A DNA stretch of 64,000 bases from Cereibacter changlensis JA139 (lineage in GTDB: Bacteria; Pseudomonadota; Alphaproteobacteria; Rhodobacterales; Rhodobacteraceae), in contig NZ_PZKG01000002.1 of NCBI RefSeq assembly GCF_003034985.1, forward strand, positions 35,376 through 99,375, in the 5' to 3' direction. The notes beneath the pieces were generated by a model. The model was not told the DNA's origin and did not search any database. It saw only the letters and a list, made by a program, of their open reading frames with translations. The position numbers were made by a program, and so were the translations under genes. Shown here piece after piece: positions 45,672 to 55,377 of this stretch (its first letter is position 1; each line of letters opens with the position of its first letter).

Positions 45672-46727
45672 ATGCTGCCGATGGACAAACTCCTCCAGAT
45701 CATCCGCCGTTTCGAGTTCCTCGAGGCGAAGCTGTCCTCTGGCGCCCCTCCGGCCGAGATCGCCGCGCTCAGCCGCGAATATTCCGAGCTGAAGCCGGTG
45801 GTCAGCGAGATCCGCGCCTATCAGCAGGCGCTGGACGATCTGGCCGAGGCCGAAGCGATGCTGAAGGACCCCGAGATGCGCGGGCTGGCGGAAGACGAGA
45901 TCCCGCTGCTGAAGGCGCGCATCCCGGCGATGGAGCAGGCGCTGCGCGTGGCTCTCCTGCCCAAGGACGCCGCCGACGCCCGGCCCGCCATCCTGGAGAT
46001 CCGGCCCGGCACCGGGGGCGAGGAAGCGGCGCTTTTCGCCGGGGACCTGCTGCGCATGTACCAGCGCTTCGCCGAGACGCAAGGCTGGCGCTTCGAGATC
46101 CTCGAATTGCAGCAGAGCGATCTTGGCGGCATCCGCGAGGTGACGGCGCATGTCGAGGGCGAGGGGGTCTTTGCCCGGCTGAAATACGAATCCGGCGTGC
46201 ACCGGGTGCAGCGCGTGCCCGAGACCGAGGCGCAGGGCCGCATCCATACCTCCGCCGCCACCGTCGCCGTCCTGCCCGAGGCCGAGGCGGTGGAGCTGGA
46301 AATCCCGGCCTCCGACATCCGCATCGACACGATGCGGTCTTCGGGCGCCGGCGGGCAGCATGTGAACACCACCGACTCGGCGGTGCGGATCACCCATCTG
46401 CCGACCGGGCTCATCGTCACCTCCTCGGAAAAGTCGCAGCACCGCAACCGCGAGATCGCCATGCAGGTGCTGCGCGCCCGGCTCTACGATCTGGAGCGGC
46501 AGCGGGTGGACGAGGCGCGCTCGGCCGACCGCAAGTCGCAGGTGGGTTCGGGCGACCGCAGCGAGCGCATCCGCACCTACAACTTCCCGCAAGGAAGGTT
46601 GACCGACCACCGCATCAACCTGACGCTCTATGCCCTGCCGCAGATCATGGCCGGGGATCTTTCGGAAGTGGTGCAGGCGCTGGCGGCCCACGATCAGGCG
46701 GCGAAGCTGGCCGAGATGGAAGCATGA
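45672..46727 (+). CDS. prfA: peptide chain release factor 1
   Basis: 351 aa. Recognises UAA/UAG stops. The GGQ catalytic motif is at residues 227-229 in [21 protein letters not shown], and domain 2/4 segments ([15 protein letters not shown]) are standard. The next gene, prmC, encodes the methylase of this GGQ glutamine and overlaps by 4 bp. ATG 45672 gives the usual length. Confidence 0.97.
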   Translation: MLPMDKLLQIIRRFEFLEAKLSSGAPPAEIAALSREYSELKPVVSEIRAYQQALDDLAEAEAMLKDPEMRGLAEDEIPLLKARIPAMEQALRVALLPKDAADARPAILEIRPGTGGEEAALFAGDLLRMYQRFAETQGWRFEILELQQSDLGGIREVTAHVEGEGVFARLKYESGVHRVQRVPETEAQGRIHTSAATVAVLPEAEAVELEIPASDIRIDTMRSSGAGGQHVNTTDSAVRITHLPTGLIVTSSEKSQHRNREIAMQVLRARLYDLERQRVDEARSADRKSQVGSGDRSERIRTYNFPQGRLTDHRINLTLYALPQIMAGDLSEVVQALAAHDQAAKLAEMEA

Positions 46728-47554
46728 CGGGGCAGGCGGCGCTCCGGGCCGCGATCCTGCGGCTGGCGGGGGCCGGGATCGGCGAACCCGCCCGCGACGC
46801 CCGCCGCCTTCTCGCCCATGCGCTGCACATCGAGCCCGACCGCCTGACCCTCCACCTGCAGGACCTGCTGGCCCCCGAGGCCGCTGCGCGGTTCGAGGCG
46901 GCGCTGGCGGCGCGCGAGGCGCGCCAGCCGGTGTCGCAGATCACCGGCACGCGGCTGTTCTGGGGCCGCAGCTTCCGCGTCACCCGCGACGTGCTCGACC
47001 CGCGCCCCGAGACCGAGACGCTGATCGAGACGGCGCTGGAGTCGCCCTTCGCCTCGCTGCTCGATCTCGGCACCGGGTCGGGGGCGATCCTGCTGACCCT
47101 GCTCGCCGAACGCCCCGCCGCGCGCGGGTTGGGCACCGACCTCTCGCCGGAGGCGCTCGCCGTCGCCGAGAGCAACGCGCAGGCCCTGGGGCTTGCCGGG
47201 CGCGCGAGGTTCCAGACCGCCGACTGGTTCGCGGGCGTCGAGGGCCAGTTCGACCTGATCGTCTCGAACCCGCCCTATATCGCCGAGGCCGAGATGGCGG
47301 GGCTCTCGCCCGAGGTGCGCGACTGGGAGCCGCATCTGGCGCTGACCCCGGGCGGCGACGGGCTGGACGCCTATCGCGCCATCGCCGCCGCCGCGCCGGC
47401 GTATCTCGCCCCGGGCGGGCGGCTCCTGGTGGAGATCGGCCCGACGCAGGGGCGGGCGGTCTCGGCGCTTTTCGCGGCGGCGGGGCTTTCGGGGCTGCGG
47501 GTCGAGGCCGATCTCGACGGTCGCGACCGCGTGGTGCTGGCCCGCCGGGGCTGA
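46724..47554 (+). CDS. prmC: release factor glutamine methyltransferase
   Basis: 276 aa. SAM-dependent methylase of the GGQ glutamine in release factors. Has [11 protein letters not shown] (residues ~86-96), the SAM loop [16 protein letters not shown] and the NPPY motif at 182-185. Coupled with prfA as in most bacteria. Confidence 0.96.
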   Translation: MTGQAALRAAILRLAGAGIGEPARDARRLLAHALHIEPDRLTLHLQDLLAPEAAARFEAALAAREARQPVSQITGTRLFWGRSFRVTRDVLDPRPETETLIETALESPFASLLDLGTGSGAILLTLLAERPAARGLGTDLSPEALAVAESNAQALGLAGRARFQTADWFAGVEGQFDLIVSNPPYIAEAEMAGLSPEVRDWEPHLALTPGGDGLDAYRAIAAAAPAYLAPGGRLLVEIGPTQGRAVSALFAAAGLSGLRVEADLDGRDRVVLARRG

Positions 47555-47820
47555 GCCAAAAGGGCCGGGGAATCGCCGCCGGCCTCGGGCAATTGGTCGC
47601 GGTTTCCGCGAAATCCCGCCCGCGCCGGTATTTTTCCCTTGTCAGGCCGTGTCCAGCATGATTACTCAGACCTACGCGACGAGGGGATGGCCAGACCGTT
47701 CTCCGCGCGCATAAGCCGAAAATGCCCGACACGACTCGATCCGAAGTGAACGGATCGGGAGCAGCACTGAATAGCTGCAGGCGGTCGGGCTAGGCCAGTT
47801 TATCTGGATACAAGGACAAG

Positions 47821-48807
47821 ATGAGATCCTCCAAGTCCCGCTCGCGTTCGAAGTCGAACCGCCCGCGCACCCTCGGCAATGTGGTCAACCGCGTCTTCGA
47901 CAGCTCCGGCCCCGAGGGCAAGGTGCGCGGCACGCCGACGCAGATCATCGAGAAATACCTGTTCCTGGCGCGTGACGCCCAGCTGTCGAACGACCGCGTG
48001 GCCGCCGAGAACTTCCTGCAGCACGCCGAGCATTACACCCGCATGCTGGGCGAGGCGCAGCGCGAGATGGCCGCCGAACAGCAGGACACCCGCCGTCCCG
48101 AGGGCGGCTACCCGTCGAACGGCCAGCCGCAGATGCGCGACGACCGCCAGGGCGACCAGCCGCGCGACGACCGTCCCCGCGATGAGCGTCCGCGTGACGA
48201 CCAGCCCCGGGGCGAGCGCTCCCGCGACGACCAGCCGCGCGGCGAACGCCGTGACGAGCGCCCGCGCGACGACCGCCCGCGCAACGAGCAGCCCCGCAAC
48301 GACCAGCCGCGCAACGAGCGCCCCCGGGATGAGCGTCCCCGCGAGGACCGGCCGCGCAACGACCAGCCCCGGGGCGAGCGCCGTGATGACCGCCCGCGCG
48401 AGGATCGCCGTGACGAACGTCGCGATGACCGCTCCGACGAGGACCAGCGCCCCGACGAGGCGCAGCGCCCTGCAGAGGTGATCGACCTCTCGGAAACCGC
48501 CGATGACACGGGTCTGGTGGAAACGCCGGAAACCCGCAGCCGCGGCCGCGCCCCGCAGCGCCGCCGCAGCGAGGCTCCGCAGCCTGCTGCTCAGCCCGCC
48601 GCCCAACCGGATGCGCCGCAGCCCGAAACCGCCCCGGCGCCGGCCGAGTCCCCCGCAGCCGAACCCGCCGCAACCGAGGCGCCCGCCGAGAAGGCCGAGC
48701 GTCCGCGCCGGCCGCGCGCGCCGCGCAAGCCGAAGCCGAGCGCCGAGAGCTCAGAAGGCGGAGAGGGCGGCGCGCCGAACGGCGACCCGCGCGAAGCCGC
48801 CGAGTGA
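47821..48807 (+). CDS. DUF4167 domain protein with Arg/Asp repeat tail
   Basis: 328 aa. Residues ~1-85 are the DUF4167 domain of alphaproteobacteria (RSRSKSNRPRTLGNVVNRVFDSSGPEGKVRGTP, then QIIEKYLFLARDAQLSNDRVAAENFLQHAEHY). Residues ~105-215 are tandem RDD/E-x-PR-type repeats, and the rest is Pro/Ala/Glu-rich ending in an RPRRPRAPRKPKP basic patch. The layout suggests a disordered RNA-binding protein; function unproven. The 266-bp gap upstream likely holds its promoter. Confidence 0.88.
   Translation: MRSSKSRSRSKSNRPRTLGNVVNRVFDSSGPEGKVRGTPTQIIEKYLFLARDAQLSNDRVAAENFLQHAEHYTRMLGEAQREMAAEQQDTRRPEGGYPSNGQPQMRDDRQGDQPRDDRPRDERPRDDQPRGERSRDDQPRGERRDERPRDDRPRNEQPRNDQPRNERPRDERPREDRPRNDQPRGERRDDRPREDRRDERRDDRSDEDQRPDEAQRPAEVIDLSETADDTGLVETPETRSRGRAPQRRRSEAPQPAAQPAAQPDAPQPETAPAPAESPAAEPAATEAPAEKAERPRRPRAPRKPKPSAESSEGGEGGAPNGDPREAAE
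48148..48465 (+). repeat. in-gene tandem repeat coding for RDDxPR units
   Basis: About twenty degenerate 12-21-bp units built on CGCGACGACC and its variants, encoding alternating Arg-Asp-Asp/Glu-(Gln/Arg)-Pro-Arg inside the DUF4167 gene. Codons vary between units, so the peptide repeat rather than exact DNA is conserved. Confidence 0.8.
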
Positions 48808-48827
48808 TCGTGCAAAGCTGAACCGAC

Positions 48828-48850
48828 GCGGGGCCGCAATCCGGCCCCGC
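48828..48850 (+). terminator. hairpin downstream of the DUF4167 gene
   Basis: 8-bp perfect stem GCGGGGCC / GGCCCCGC with a 7-nt loop, 20 bp after the stop codon. No clear T-tract. Confidence 0.5.
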
Positions 48851-48916
48851 TGTCCCGCTCCGTCAGGTCAGGCACACCGCTCGACGTGAGCCGCCCGAGC
48901 CCCGACCCGCGCAAAT

Positions 48917-49756
48917 TCAGCCCGCGACTTCCCGGGCTAGTGCGCAGAACTTCTCCAGCGAGATCTCCTCGGCCCGCGCCGTCGGCTCGATGCCTGCCGC
49001 GCGTAGTTTCTCCTCGATATCCGGCCCCATCGCCTTCAGGCTCGAACGCAGCATCTTGCGGCGCTGGTTGAAGGCCATGGCGGTGATCCGCCCCAGCACC
49101 GCCTCATCCGCCGGATAGCGCGGCTCGGCCAGCCGGGTCAGATGCACCACCGCCGAATGCACCTTGGGCGCCGGGGTGAAGGCCTCAGGCGGCAGCACCA
49201 GCACGATGCGGGCGTCGCAGCGCCATTGCGCCAGCAGCGCCAGCCGACCGTAATGCTCGGTCCGGGGCTTCGCCACGATGCGCTCGGCCACCTCCTTCTG
49301 GAACATCAGGGTCAGGCTTTCCCAGAACGGCGGCCAGACGGCTGGGGTGAGCCAGCGGATCAGCAGTTCGGTGCCGACATTGTAGGGCAGGTTGGCGACG
49401 ATGCGGATCGGCGGGGTCAGCAGGGCCGCCGCATCCAGCTTCAGCGCATCCTCGTTCACCACCTCGAGCCGCCCCGGATAGGCGGCGGCGATCTCGGCCA
49501 GCGCGGGCAGGCAGCGCGGGTCCTTCTCCACCGCCAGCACCCGGCGGGCGCCCTCGGCCAGCAGCCCGCGGGTCAGGCCGCCGGGGCCGGGACCGACCTC
49601 GAGCACATCGGAGCCGGTCAGATCGCCCGCCGCCCGGGCGATCTTGGCGGTCAGGTTCAGATCGAGCAGGAAGTTCTGCCCCAGCTGCTTCTTCGCCACC
49701 AGATCATGCGTCTTGATCACCTCGCGCAGCGGCGGCAGACCGTCGATGGCAGCCAT
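48917..49756 (-). CDS. rsmA: 16S rRNA dimethyladenosine transferase
   Basis: 279 aa (KsgA). Dimethylates A1518/A1519 of 16S r[22 protein letters not shown], the SAM motif [16 protein letters not shown] and the catalytic NLPYNV are present. The ATG at 49756 has GAGG upstream; earlier in-frame codons run through a repeat element and are not conserved. Last gene of the leftward LPS/OMP assembly operon. Confidence 0.97.
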   Translation of the reverse strand: MAAIDGLPPLREVIKTHDLVAKKQLGQNFLLDLNLTAKIARAAGDLTGSDVLEVGPGPGGLTRGLLAEGARRVLAVEKDPRCLPALAEIAAAYPGRLEVVNEDALKLDAAALLTPPIRIVANLPYNVGTELLIRWLTPAVWPPFWESLTLMFQKEVAERIVAKPRTEHYGRLALLAQWRCDARIVLVLPPEAFTPAPKVHSAVVHLTRLAEPRYPADEAVLGRITAMAFNQRRKMLRSSLKAMGPDIEEKLRAAGIEPTARAEEISLEKFCALAREVAG

Positions 49757-49780
49757 GGCACGTTCCTCTTTCATCTTGGC

Positions 49781-49819
49781 AAAAATATCCCACGGGGGTC
49801 CCGGGGGCGTTAAGCCCCC
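49781..49819. repeat. hairpin plus GGATATTT element (REP-like), copy 2
   Basis: In the pdxA-rsmA gap: GGGGGC-GTTAA-GCCCCC (49803-49819) next to GACCCCCGTGGGATATTTTT when read leftward. Same layout as the element between iolE and iolB. Confidence 0.6.
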
Positions 49820-49844
49820 TGGCCTGTCCGCACTCACGTTCGCT

Positions 49845-50819
49845 TCAGTCCCGCGCCGCGGCCATCTCCGCCGCCATCTCCAGCGCCGCGATCAGGCTGG
49901 TCGGATCGGCCAGCCCTTTTCCGGCGATGTCGAAGGCGGTGCCGTGGTCGGGAGAGGTCCGGATGAAGGGCAGACCCAGCGTCACATTCACCCCGCCGGC
50001 GAAGTCGATGGTCTTGATCGGGATCAGCGCCTGATCGTGATACATCGCCACCGCGCAGTCGTAGCGGGCGCGGGCGGCGGCGTGGAACATGGTGTCGGCG
50101 GGCATCGGCCCGCTGAGGTCCATCCCCTCGGTCTTCAACCGCTCCAGCACCGGGGCGATGACCGCCAGATCCTCGGCCCCCATCGCACCGCCTTCCCCTG
50201 CATGCGGGTTCAGCCCGGTCACCCAGATCCGCGGTGCAGCCACGCCGAAGTCGCGGATCAGCGCGGCATGGGTGATGCGCAACGAGGCTTCCAGCAGGTC
50301 GGGCGTCAGGGCGGCGGGCACATCCGCAAGGGGGATGTGGATCGTCACCGGCACGACGCGCAGGCCGGGGCAGGCGAGCATCATCACCACGCGCTCGCAG
50401 CCGGCGAGGGAGGCGAGATATTCGGTATGGCCGGGAAAGGCGAAGCCCGCGCCGTCCTTCAGCGCCTTCTTGTTGATCGGCGCGGTGCAGATCGCCGAAG
50501 CCGCGCCGGACTGCACCAGCGAGACGGCGCGGGCGATCACCGCCACCACCTCGGCGGCATTGCCGCCCGAGGGCCGGCCGGGGACCGCGGGATCGGGGAA
50601 GCGGTGCAACAGCACCGGCAGCGCGCCGGCGGGCACTTCGACGGCCTCGAAGGGCGCGGCGATCAGCTGGTAGTCGCTGCCCTCGGGCAGATGCGACGGA
50701 TCGCCGATCCAGAACAGCGGCAGCCGGTTTCCCAGCGCCTGCCGCGCCTTCACCGCGATCTCCGGCCCGACGCCCGCGGGCTCGCCGCAGGTCAGCGCCA
50801 CCGGGGCCCGGCTGCTCAC
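49845..50819 (-). CDS. pdxA: 4-hydroxythreonine-4-phosphate dehydrogenase
   Basis: 324 aa. NAD-dependent step of pyridoxal phosphate synthesis. Family segments are [44 protein letters not shown] and [16 protein letters not shown] with metal-binding histidines, then [17 protein letters not shown] choose the GTG at 50819, which overlaps the surA stop by 4 bp; longer in-frame starts run into surA. The surA-pdxA-rsmA order is conserved. Confidence 0.96.
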   Translation of the reverse strand: MSSRAPVALTCGEPAGVGPEIAVKARQALGNRLPLFWIGDPSHLPEGSDYQLIAAPFEAVEVPAGALPVLLHRFPDPAVPGRPSGGNAAEVVAVIARAVSLVQSGAASAICTAPINKKALKDGAGFAFPGHTEYLASLAGCERVVMMLACPGLRVVPVTIHIPLADVPAALTPDLLEASLRITHAALIRDFGVAAPRIWVTGLNPHAGEGGAMGAEDLAVIAPVLERLKTEGMDLSGPMPADTMFHAAARARYDCAVAMYHDQALIPIKTIDFAGGVNVTLGLPFIRTSPDHGTAFDIAGKGLADPTSLIAALEMAAEMAAARD

Positions 50820-52048
50820 GGCTGGCGGATGATGGCGTTGGCGCGCAGGTCGGCCAGATAGCCATCGGCGAGGCCGGCGAGCTTCTGGTTCAGCAGCTGC
50901 TGGCCGATGTCGTTGCGCGAGGGGGGCGGATCCATGACCGGGGTGCGGCTGCACAGCATCAGGAAACGCCGCGCCGCGCCGCTGACCAGCGTGGCCGAGG
51001 TCTCGCCCGGGTCGAGCCGCGCGAGCTCCAGCCCGACATCCTGCGGCACCTGACCCATGGCGCGGGTCTCGCGCTGGATCGGCACGCCCTTGGCGGCAGT
51101 GTAGAGATCGTCGCAGCTATCGGTCTCGGCGGTCAGCCGCGCGGCGGTCTGCAGCGCATCCGCGTCGTTCGGCAGGGCGATGCTGGCGTAATCCACCTCG
51201 ACGCCGTTCGGCGCGGGCTCGCTGGTCTCCTCGATGGCGCGCAGCTGGAAGATCGCCACGGCATTCGGCAGCGGCAGCGGGTCCGAGACCTGGCCGGGGC
51301 TCAGCGTCAGCACCAAGGGCCCGAGCGCGGGCGGCAGGTTGGCCAGCGGCAGCCAGTCGATGCCGCCCCCGCGTTGCCCTGAGGGCGAGGCGGAATATTC
51401 GCGCGCCGCGGCGGCGAAACCGCCCTCGGAGCTGATCTGCGACTGCAACTGCCGCGCAAAGGCCAGAGCCTCGGCCTCGCGGCCCGGCTCGGCGGGGATG
51501 ATTATCTCGGACAGCAGGACGCGGACGGCGGCGGTGCGGTTCATGTTGGCGATGGCGCGGTCGATCTCGGCCGGGGTCGGGCGGGCGCTGCCGGCGTAGC
51601 GCTTGCGCACCACCTCGCGCCAGACGATGCCGGCCTCGACGAAGTCGCGGAAGGTCTCGGGCGCGACGCCGACCTCGCCGATCGCCTTGGTGAACTCCTG
51701 GGCCGAAAGGTTGGCGCGGCTGGCGAATTCGGTCAGGCCGGCGACCAGCTGTTCCTCGGTGACCTCTATGCCCTCGGCCTCGGCCGCCTGCAGCCGCAGC
51801 CGGTCCTCGATCAGCGCGTCCATGGCGGCCTCCTCGGCATCGCCGGGCGCGCGCAGCAGTTTCAGGAACTGGATGCGCTGCTGCAGCTCGTAATTGGTGA
51901 TGGCGCGATCGTTCACGATCAGCCGCGGCGCGAAGAGGTTCTCCTGCGCGATGGCGGCGACGGGACCCAGGACGGGGCCGAGAACCGGGCTCAGGACGAG
52001 GCCGATGGCCGTCAGGGTTGCGAGGCGCTTCAGGGTCATGGTCTTCAT
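50816..52048 (-). CDS. surA: periplasmic chaperone/peptidyl-prolyl isomerase SurA
   Basis: 410 aa. Signal peptide (residues ~1-35, ending PVAAIAQE), N-terminal SurA domain with LIVNDRAITNYELQQRIQFL, and one parvulin-like PPIC domain around 170-285 (VRVLLSEIIIP ... GGIDWLPLANLPPAL). It escorts outer membrane proteins to BAM and works with LptD maturation, whose gene is directly upstream. Confidence 0.94.
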   Translation of the reverse strand: MKTMTLKRLATLTAIGLVLSPVLGPVLGPVAAIAQENLFAPRLIVNDRAITNYELQQRIQFLKLLRAPGDAEEAAMDALIEDRLRLQAAEAEGIEVTEEQLVAGLTEFASRANLSAQEFTKAIGEVGVAPETFRDFVEAGIVWREVVRKRYAGSARPTPAEIDRAIANMNRTAAVRVLLSEIIIPAEPGREAEALAFARQLQSQISSEGGFAAAAREYSASPSGQRGGGIDWLPLANLPPALGPLVLTLSPGQVSDPLPLPNAVAIFQLRAIEETSEPAPNGVEVDYASIALPNDADALQTAARLTAETDSCDDLYTAAKGVPIQRETRAMGQVPQDVGLELARLDPGETSATLVSGAARRFLMLCSRTPVMDPPPSRNDIGQQLLNQKLAGLADGYLADLRANAIIRQP

Positions 52049-52129
52049 CTGTCGGTCAGCCGTTTCTGCTCGTGGGTCAATCGCACTGCCGGTCGTTGCC
52101 GGAACGCGGGGGGCGTGGCGGGCATCCGG

Positions 52130-54283
52130 TTACCTACGACAGACGCGCGACGGACCCGCTTCCGCGCCGCTGCCAAAGCCGAGGAGATCGACCGAGAGGC
52201 CGAAATCCGTATCCGGGCTCACACTAGTCGAGGATGCGAAGCGACGCGAGAGGGAAAGATCGAGCTTCAGGCATTCGTTGCGGAACTCCATCCCGAGGCC
52301 GGCGCGTTGCAGCCGGTCGGCCTCGAAGTCGTAGCGTCCGGTGGCCTTGGCCGTCCAGAAGTCGGTCAGCCCATAGCGTCCGTCCATCCGCAGCTCCGAG
52401 ATGTTGTCCTGCCGGCTCTCGCTGGCGTCGGCCAGCACCCGGACATAGCTCGAGGACAGGCCGTAGTTTTCGCGCGCGAGGTCCAGCCGCCATTCGGCCT
52501 TGGTGATCTCGAAACTGTCGTCGATCAGCACGCGGTTGGTGGCGGTGAGCCCGGAGGCCAGCGAGACCTGCACCGCCGCCAGCCAGTCCGAGGAGCTGCC
52601 GTCGAGGCCGGAGGCGTTGCTGAACTGGTCGAGGTCGTCCTGCCGGATCACCCGGCCGACCGTCGCCCCCAGCGACCAGCCGTCGGGGTCGTAGCGGGTC
52701 CAGGAGACGCCGAGGTTCAGCCGCCGGCCTTCCTCCACCGCGTCCGAGCCGGGGAAGCGGTTCAGCGAGAACAGGTTGCCCTCGTCGAATTCGACCAGCG
52801 CGGAGTCCTCGTTCGGCAGGTCGTCGTCATGCTCGCGCGACCAGACCAGCTGCGCCACCGGCTCGATCACATGCTGCGCCCCGCTCGCGCTGCCGCGGAC
52901 CCAGGGCCAGCGCAGCTCCACCGCGCCCGCCGCATGCAGCCGGGTGGTGCTGCCGCCGAAGGTCGCGTCATCGTCGATCCGGTAGAGATCGGCCCGCGCC
53001 TCTCCCAGCGTCGCGCCGACGAGACCGCCGGGCAGCACCCAGTTGCGCCGCCAGTCGATCCCGAGCGAGACCCGCGACATGTCGCGGCCGTCGGCGATCT
53101 CGTCGCTGTCGAGGGCGCTGTCGATGTCCGCGCTGGAGCTGCGGTGATGGCTGTGGGTCTCGAAGGACAGCCCGCCCTGTCCACCCAGCGGCCCGCCGCT
53201 GAAGCGGCGGTTGAAGACCATGTCGCCGATCACCGAGGGCAGGGTGTCGTTGTCCTCGTCCTCGCGCAGGGTGCGGAAGTTGATGATCCGCGCCCCGATG
53301 AACTCGTTGCGCCGGGTGCGGGTGATCTCGATCCGGCTGTCGAGCCGGTCTTTCTCCTCCATGCCGTAGTCGTAGTAATAGGCGGAGTCGCTGACCTCCT
53401 CGAACTGGAAGCGCAGGTCGAAGTCGCGGGGCAGGATGAAGACGCCCTGGGCGAAGATGTAGCCGCGGCTGTCGTCGGGCCGCAGTTCGTCGCGCGACCG
53501 GGCGCCGTTCACCTCGATCGAGCCGAAGCTGAAGGCCTCGCGGTAGCGCAGGTCCAGCGAGCGGCCGCCCTTGGCGGTGACATAGGGCGTCAGCGTCAGG
53601 TCGCGGCTGTCGCCCAGCGTCAGGAAATACGGCAGCTTGATCCCGGCCCCGAGCCCGCTGGTGGTGCGGATCGACGGCCGCAACAGGCCGCTGGTGCGCT
53701 TCAGCGTCGGGTCGGGCAGGCGCAGGCGGGGTACGTAGAACACCGGCACGCCGGCGAAGCGCAGGGTGGCGCTGTCGAAATAGATCTGCCGCTCCAGCTG
53801 GTCATGCACCACGCGCCGCGCCCGGATCTCCCAGAGCGGCGTCGGGTTGCCGGCGCAGACCTGGCAGGAGGAGGCGACTGTCCGGCCGAGCGAGGTGTAG
53901 CGCCCGCCCACCCGGCTCAGCTCCGAGGCGGCGAGCTGCAGCTGCTGGTTCAGCACCAGCCGCGCCGAGGTCAGCACGCCGTTTTCCAGATCGGCCGACA
54001 GCGCCGCCTGATCGGCGAGGATGAAGCTGCCCTCGCCCTCCCGCAGTACGATCGGGCCGTCGATGGTCAGGCTGTCGCCGGCCTTGTCATAGACGATGCG
54101 TTCGGCGGTCAGCCGGCGGCCCTGGTAGAGCACCTCTACATTGCCCTCGGCGACCAGCACGGAATCGCCGTTGATCGACACGCTGTCGGCGATCAGGCTG
54201 GCGGCATCCTGCGCCGCGACGGGGCTCGCCAGCACGGCGAGCCAGAGGGCGAGGCTCAACAGGGGCCGAAACGGACGGGGCAT
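52130..54283 (-). CDS. lptD: LPS assembly outer membrane protein LptD
   Basis: 717 aa. Outer-membrane beta-barrel that places LPS in the outer leaflet with LptE. Signal peptide MPRPFRPLLSLALWLAVLASPVAAQ, an LptA-like OstA domain (ADSVSINGDSVLVAEGNVEVLYQGRRLTAERI-type, ~32-150) and a barrel region from ~290 to the end. The motif CQVCAGNPTPLWEIRARRV carries a cysteine pair typical of alphaproteobacterial LptD. Its ATG shares one base with the lptG stop. Confidence 0.95.
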   Translation of the reverse strand: MPRPFRPLLSLALWLAVLASPVAAQDAASLIADSVSINGDSVLVAEGNVEVLYQGRRLTAERIVYDKAGDSLTIDGPIVLREGEGSFILADQAALSADLENGVLTSARLVLNQQLQLAASELSRVGGRYTSLGRTVASSCQVCAGNPTPLWEIRARRVVHDQLERQIYFDSATLRFAGVPVFYVPRLRLPDPTLKRTSGLLRPSIRTTSGLGAGIKLPYFLTLGDSRDLTLTPYVTAKGGRSLDLRYREAFSFGSIEVNGARSRDELRPDDSRGYIFAQGVFILPRDFDLRFQFEEVSDSAYYYDYGMEEKDRLDSRIEITRTRRNEFIGARIINFRTLREDEDNDTLPSVIGDMVFNRRFSGGPLGGQGGLSFETHSHHRSSSADIDSALDSDEIADGRDMSRVSLGIDWRRNWVLPGGLVGATLGEARADLYRIDDDATFGGSTTRLHAAGAVELRWPWVRGSASGAQHVIEPVAQLVWSREHDDDLPNEDSALVEFDEGNLFSLNRFPGSDAVEEGRRLNLGVSWTRYDPDGWSLGATVGRVIRQDDLDQFSNASGLDGSSSDWLAAVQVSLASGLTATNRVLIDDSFEITKAEWRLDLARENYGLSSSYVRVLADASESRQDNISELRMDGRYGLTDFWTAKATGRYDFEADRLQRAGLGMEFRNECLKLDLSLSRRFASSTSVSPDTDFGLSVDLLGFGSGAEAGPSRVCRR

Positions 54284-55377
54284 CAGCCATCCTCCAGATG
54301 CAGTAGCAGGCCGAGCGATCCCAGCACCGCGGCGAGCGGCGGGCTCCATGCCGCGAGCGCGATGGGGATCTGGCCGTTCTCGCCCATGACCTGGGCGAAG
54401 TTGCGCAGAAAGAAGATGCCGAAACCGCCGAGCAGGGCGAAGAGCACCATGGTGCCGGTCTTGCCGGAGCGGGCGTGGCGCATGGTGAAGCCGGCGGCGA
54501 TCAGCACCATGGCGGCGAGCAGCAGCGGCAGCGCCAGCTCCATCTGCAGCCAGACCCGGTGCTGGCGGGCGGAGAAGCCGGCCCGCTCCAGCGCGGCGAT
54601 ATAGGCGGGCAGATCCCAAATCGGGATCGCCGAGGGGGTGCCGAAGCTGTCGTGGATCGCGTCGCGGGTGAGGTCGGAACCGAGCCGCATCGCGCCCTCG
54701 GACCGGGCGGTCGCCTCGGGGTTCGCGGCCTGAAGGTCCCAGCGCTTGGCCTCCGACAACTGCCAGTAGCCGCTCTCCAGCGTCGCCTGCCCGGCCTCGA
54801 CCCGCTCGGTCAGCATGCCCTCGGGATCGTAGCTGAGGAAGGTCACGCCATAGAGCCGGGTTCCGTCGAGATTGGAGCGCGCGGCATGGATCACCGTCTG
54901 GCCGCCATCGCTGCCCTGGCGCAGCCAGAGCCCCTCGTCGCTGATCGACAGCACGCTGCCGCCGCCATTCTGCAGCCGGTTGTACACCGTCTCGTAATGT
55001 TTCGCCGTGCCGGCGACGATCGGGTTCAGCACCGCCACGGCGAAGGCCCCGACCGCCAGCGCCGTCGTCACCGGGATCATCAGGAAGCGCAGCCCCGACC
55101 GGCCCGCCGCCCGCACCACGACGAGCTCGCTGCTGCGGGCGAGGCCGAGGAACATGGACACCGAGGCGAGGATGACGATCAGCGGCAGGATGCGGTAGAG
55201 GCTGGACGGAACGCTCATCGCCGAAAGCTCGGCGGCCTGGGCGAGGCTGATGTTCTCGTCGGCGAAGCGGCGCATCTGGTCGAGCATGTCGATCAGCATC
55301 ATGATCCCGAAGAAGATCAGGAAGACGACGAGAAACATGCGCAGGAAGCGGCGCGAGATGTAGAAGGCGAGCGTCAT
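54283..55377 (-). CDS. lptG: LPS export ABC transporter permease LptG
   Basis: 364 aa. Inner membrane subunit of the LptB2FG extractor. Six transmembrane segments, three at each end, flank a periplasmic beta-jellyroll (about residues 130-265). Starts MTLAFYISRRFLRMFLVVFLIFFGIMMLIDMLDQMRRF-like, as expected. Overlaps lptF by 4 bp and lptD by 1 bp. Confidence 0.95.
   Translation of the reverse strand: MTLAFYISRRFLRMFLVVFLIFFGIMMLIDMLDQMRRFADENISLAQAAELSAMSVPSSLYRILPLIVILASVSMFLGLARSSELVVVRAAGRSGLRFLMIPVTTALAVGAFAVAVLNPIVAGTAKHYETVYNRLQNGGGSVLSISDEGLWLRQGSDGGQTVIHAARSNLDGTRLYGVTFLSYDPEGMLTERVEAGQATLESGYWQLSEAKRWDLQAANPEATARSEGAMRLGSDLTRDAIHDSFGTPSAIPIWDLPAYIAALERAGFSARQHRVWLQMELALPLLLAAMVLIAAGFTMRHARSGKTGTMVLFALLGGFGIFFLRNFAQVMGENGQIPIALAAWSPPLAAVLGSLGLLLHLEDG

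Noticed and set aside
48148..48465. CRISPR-like tandem repeat
   Set aside because: Units are short, degenerate and in frame, with no spacers; they encode the Arg/Asp repeat of the DUF4167 protein.
52115..54604. 829-aa forward frame opposite lptD
   Set aside because: Antisense of lptD, low-complexity composition, no start context or domain.
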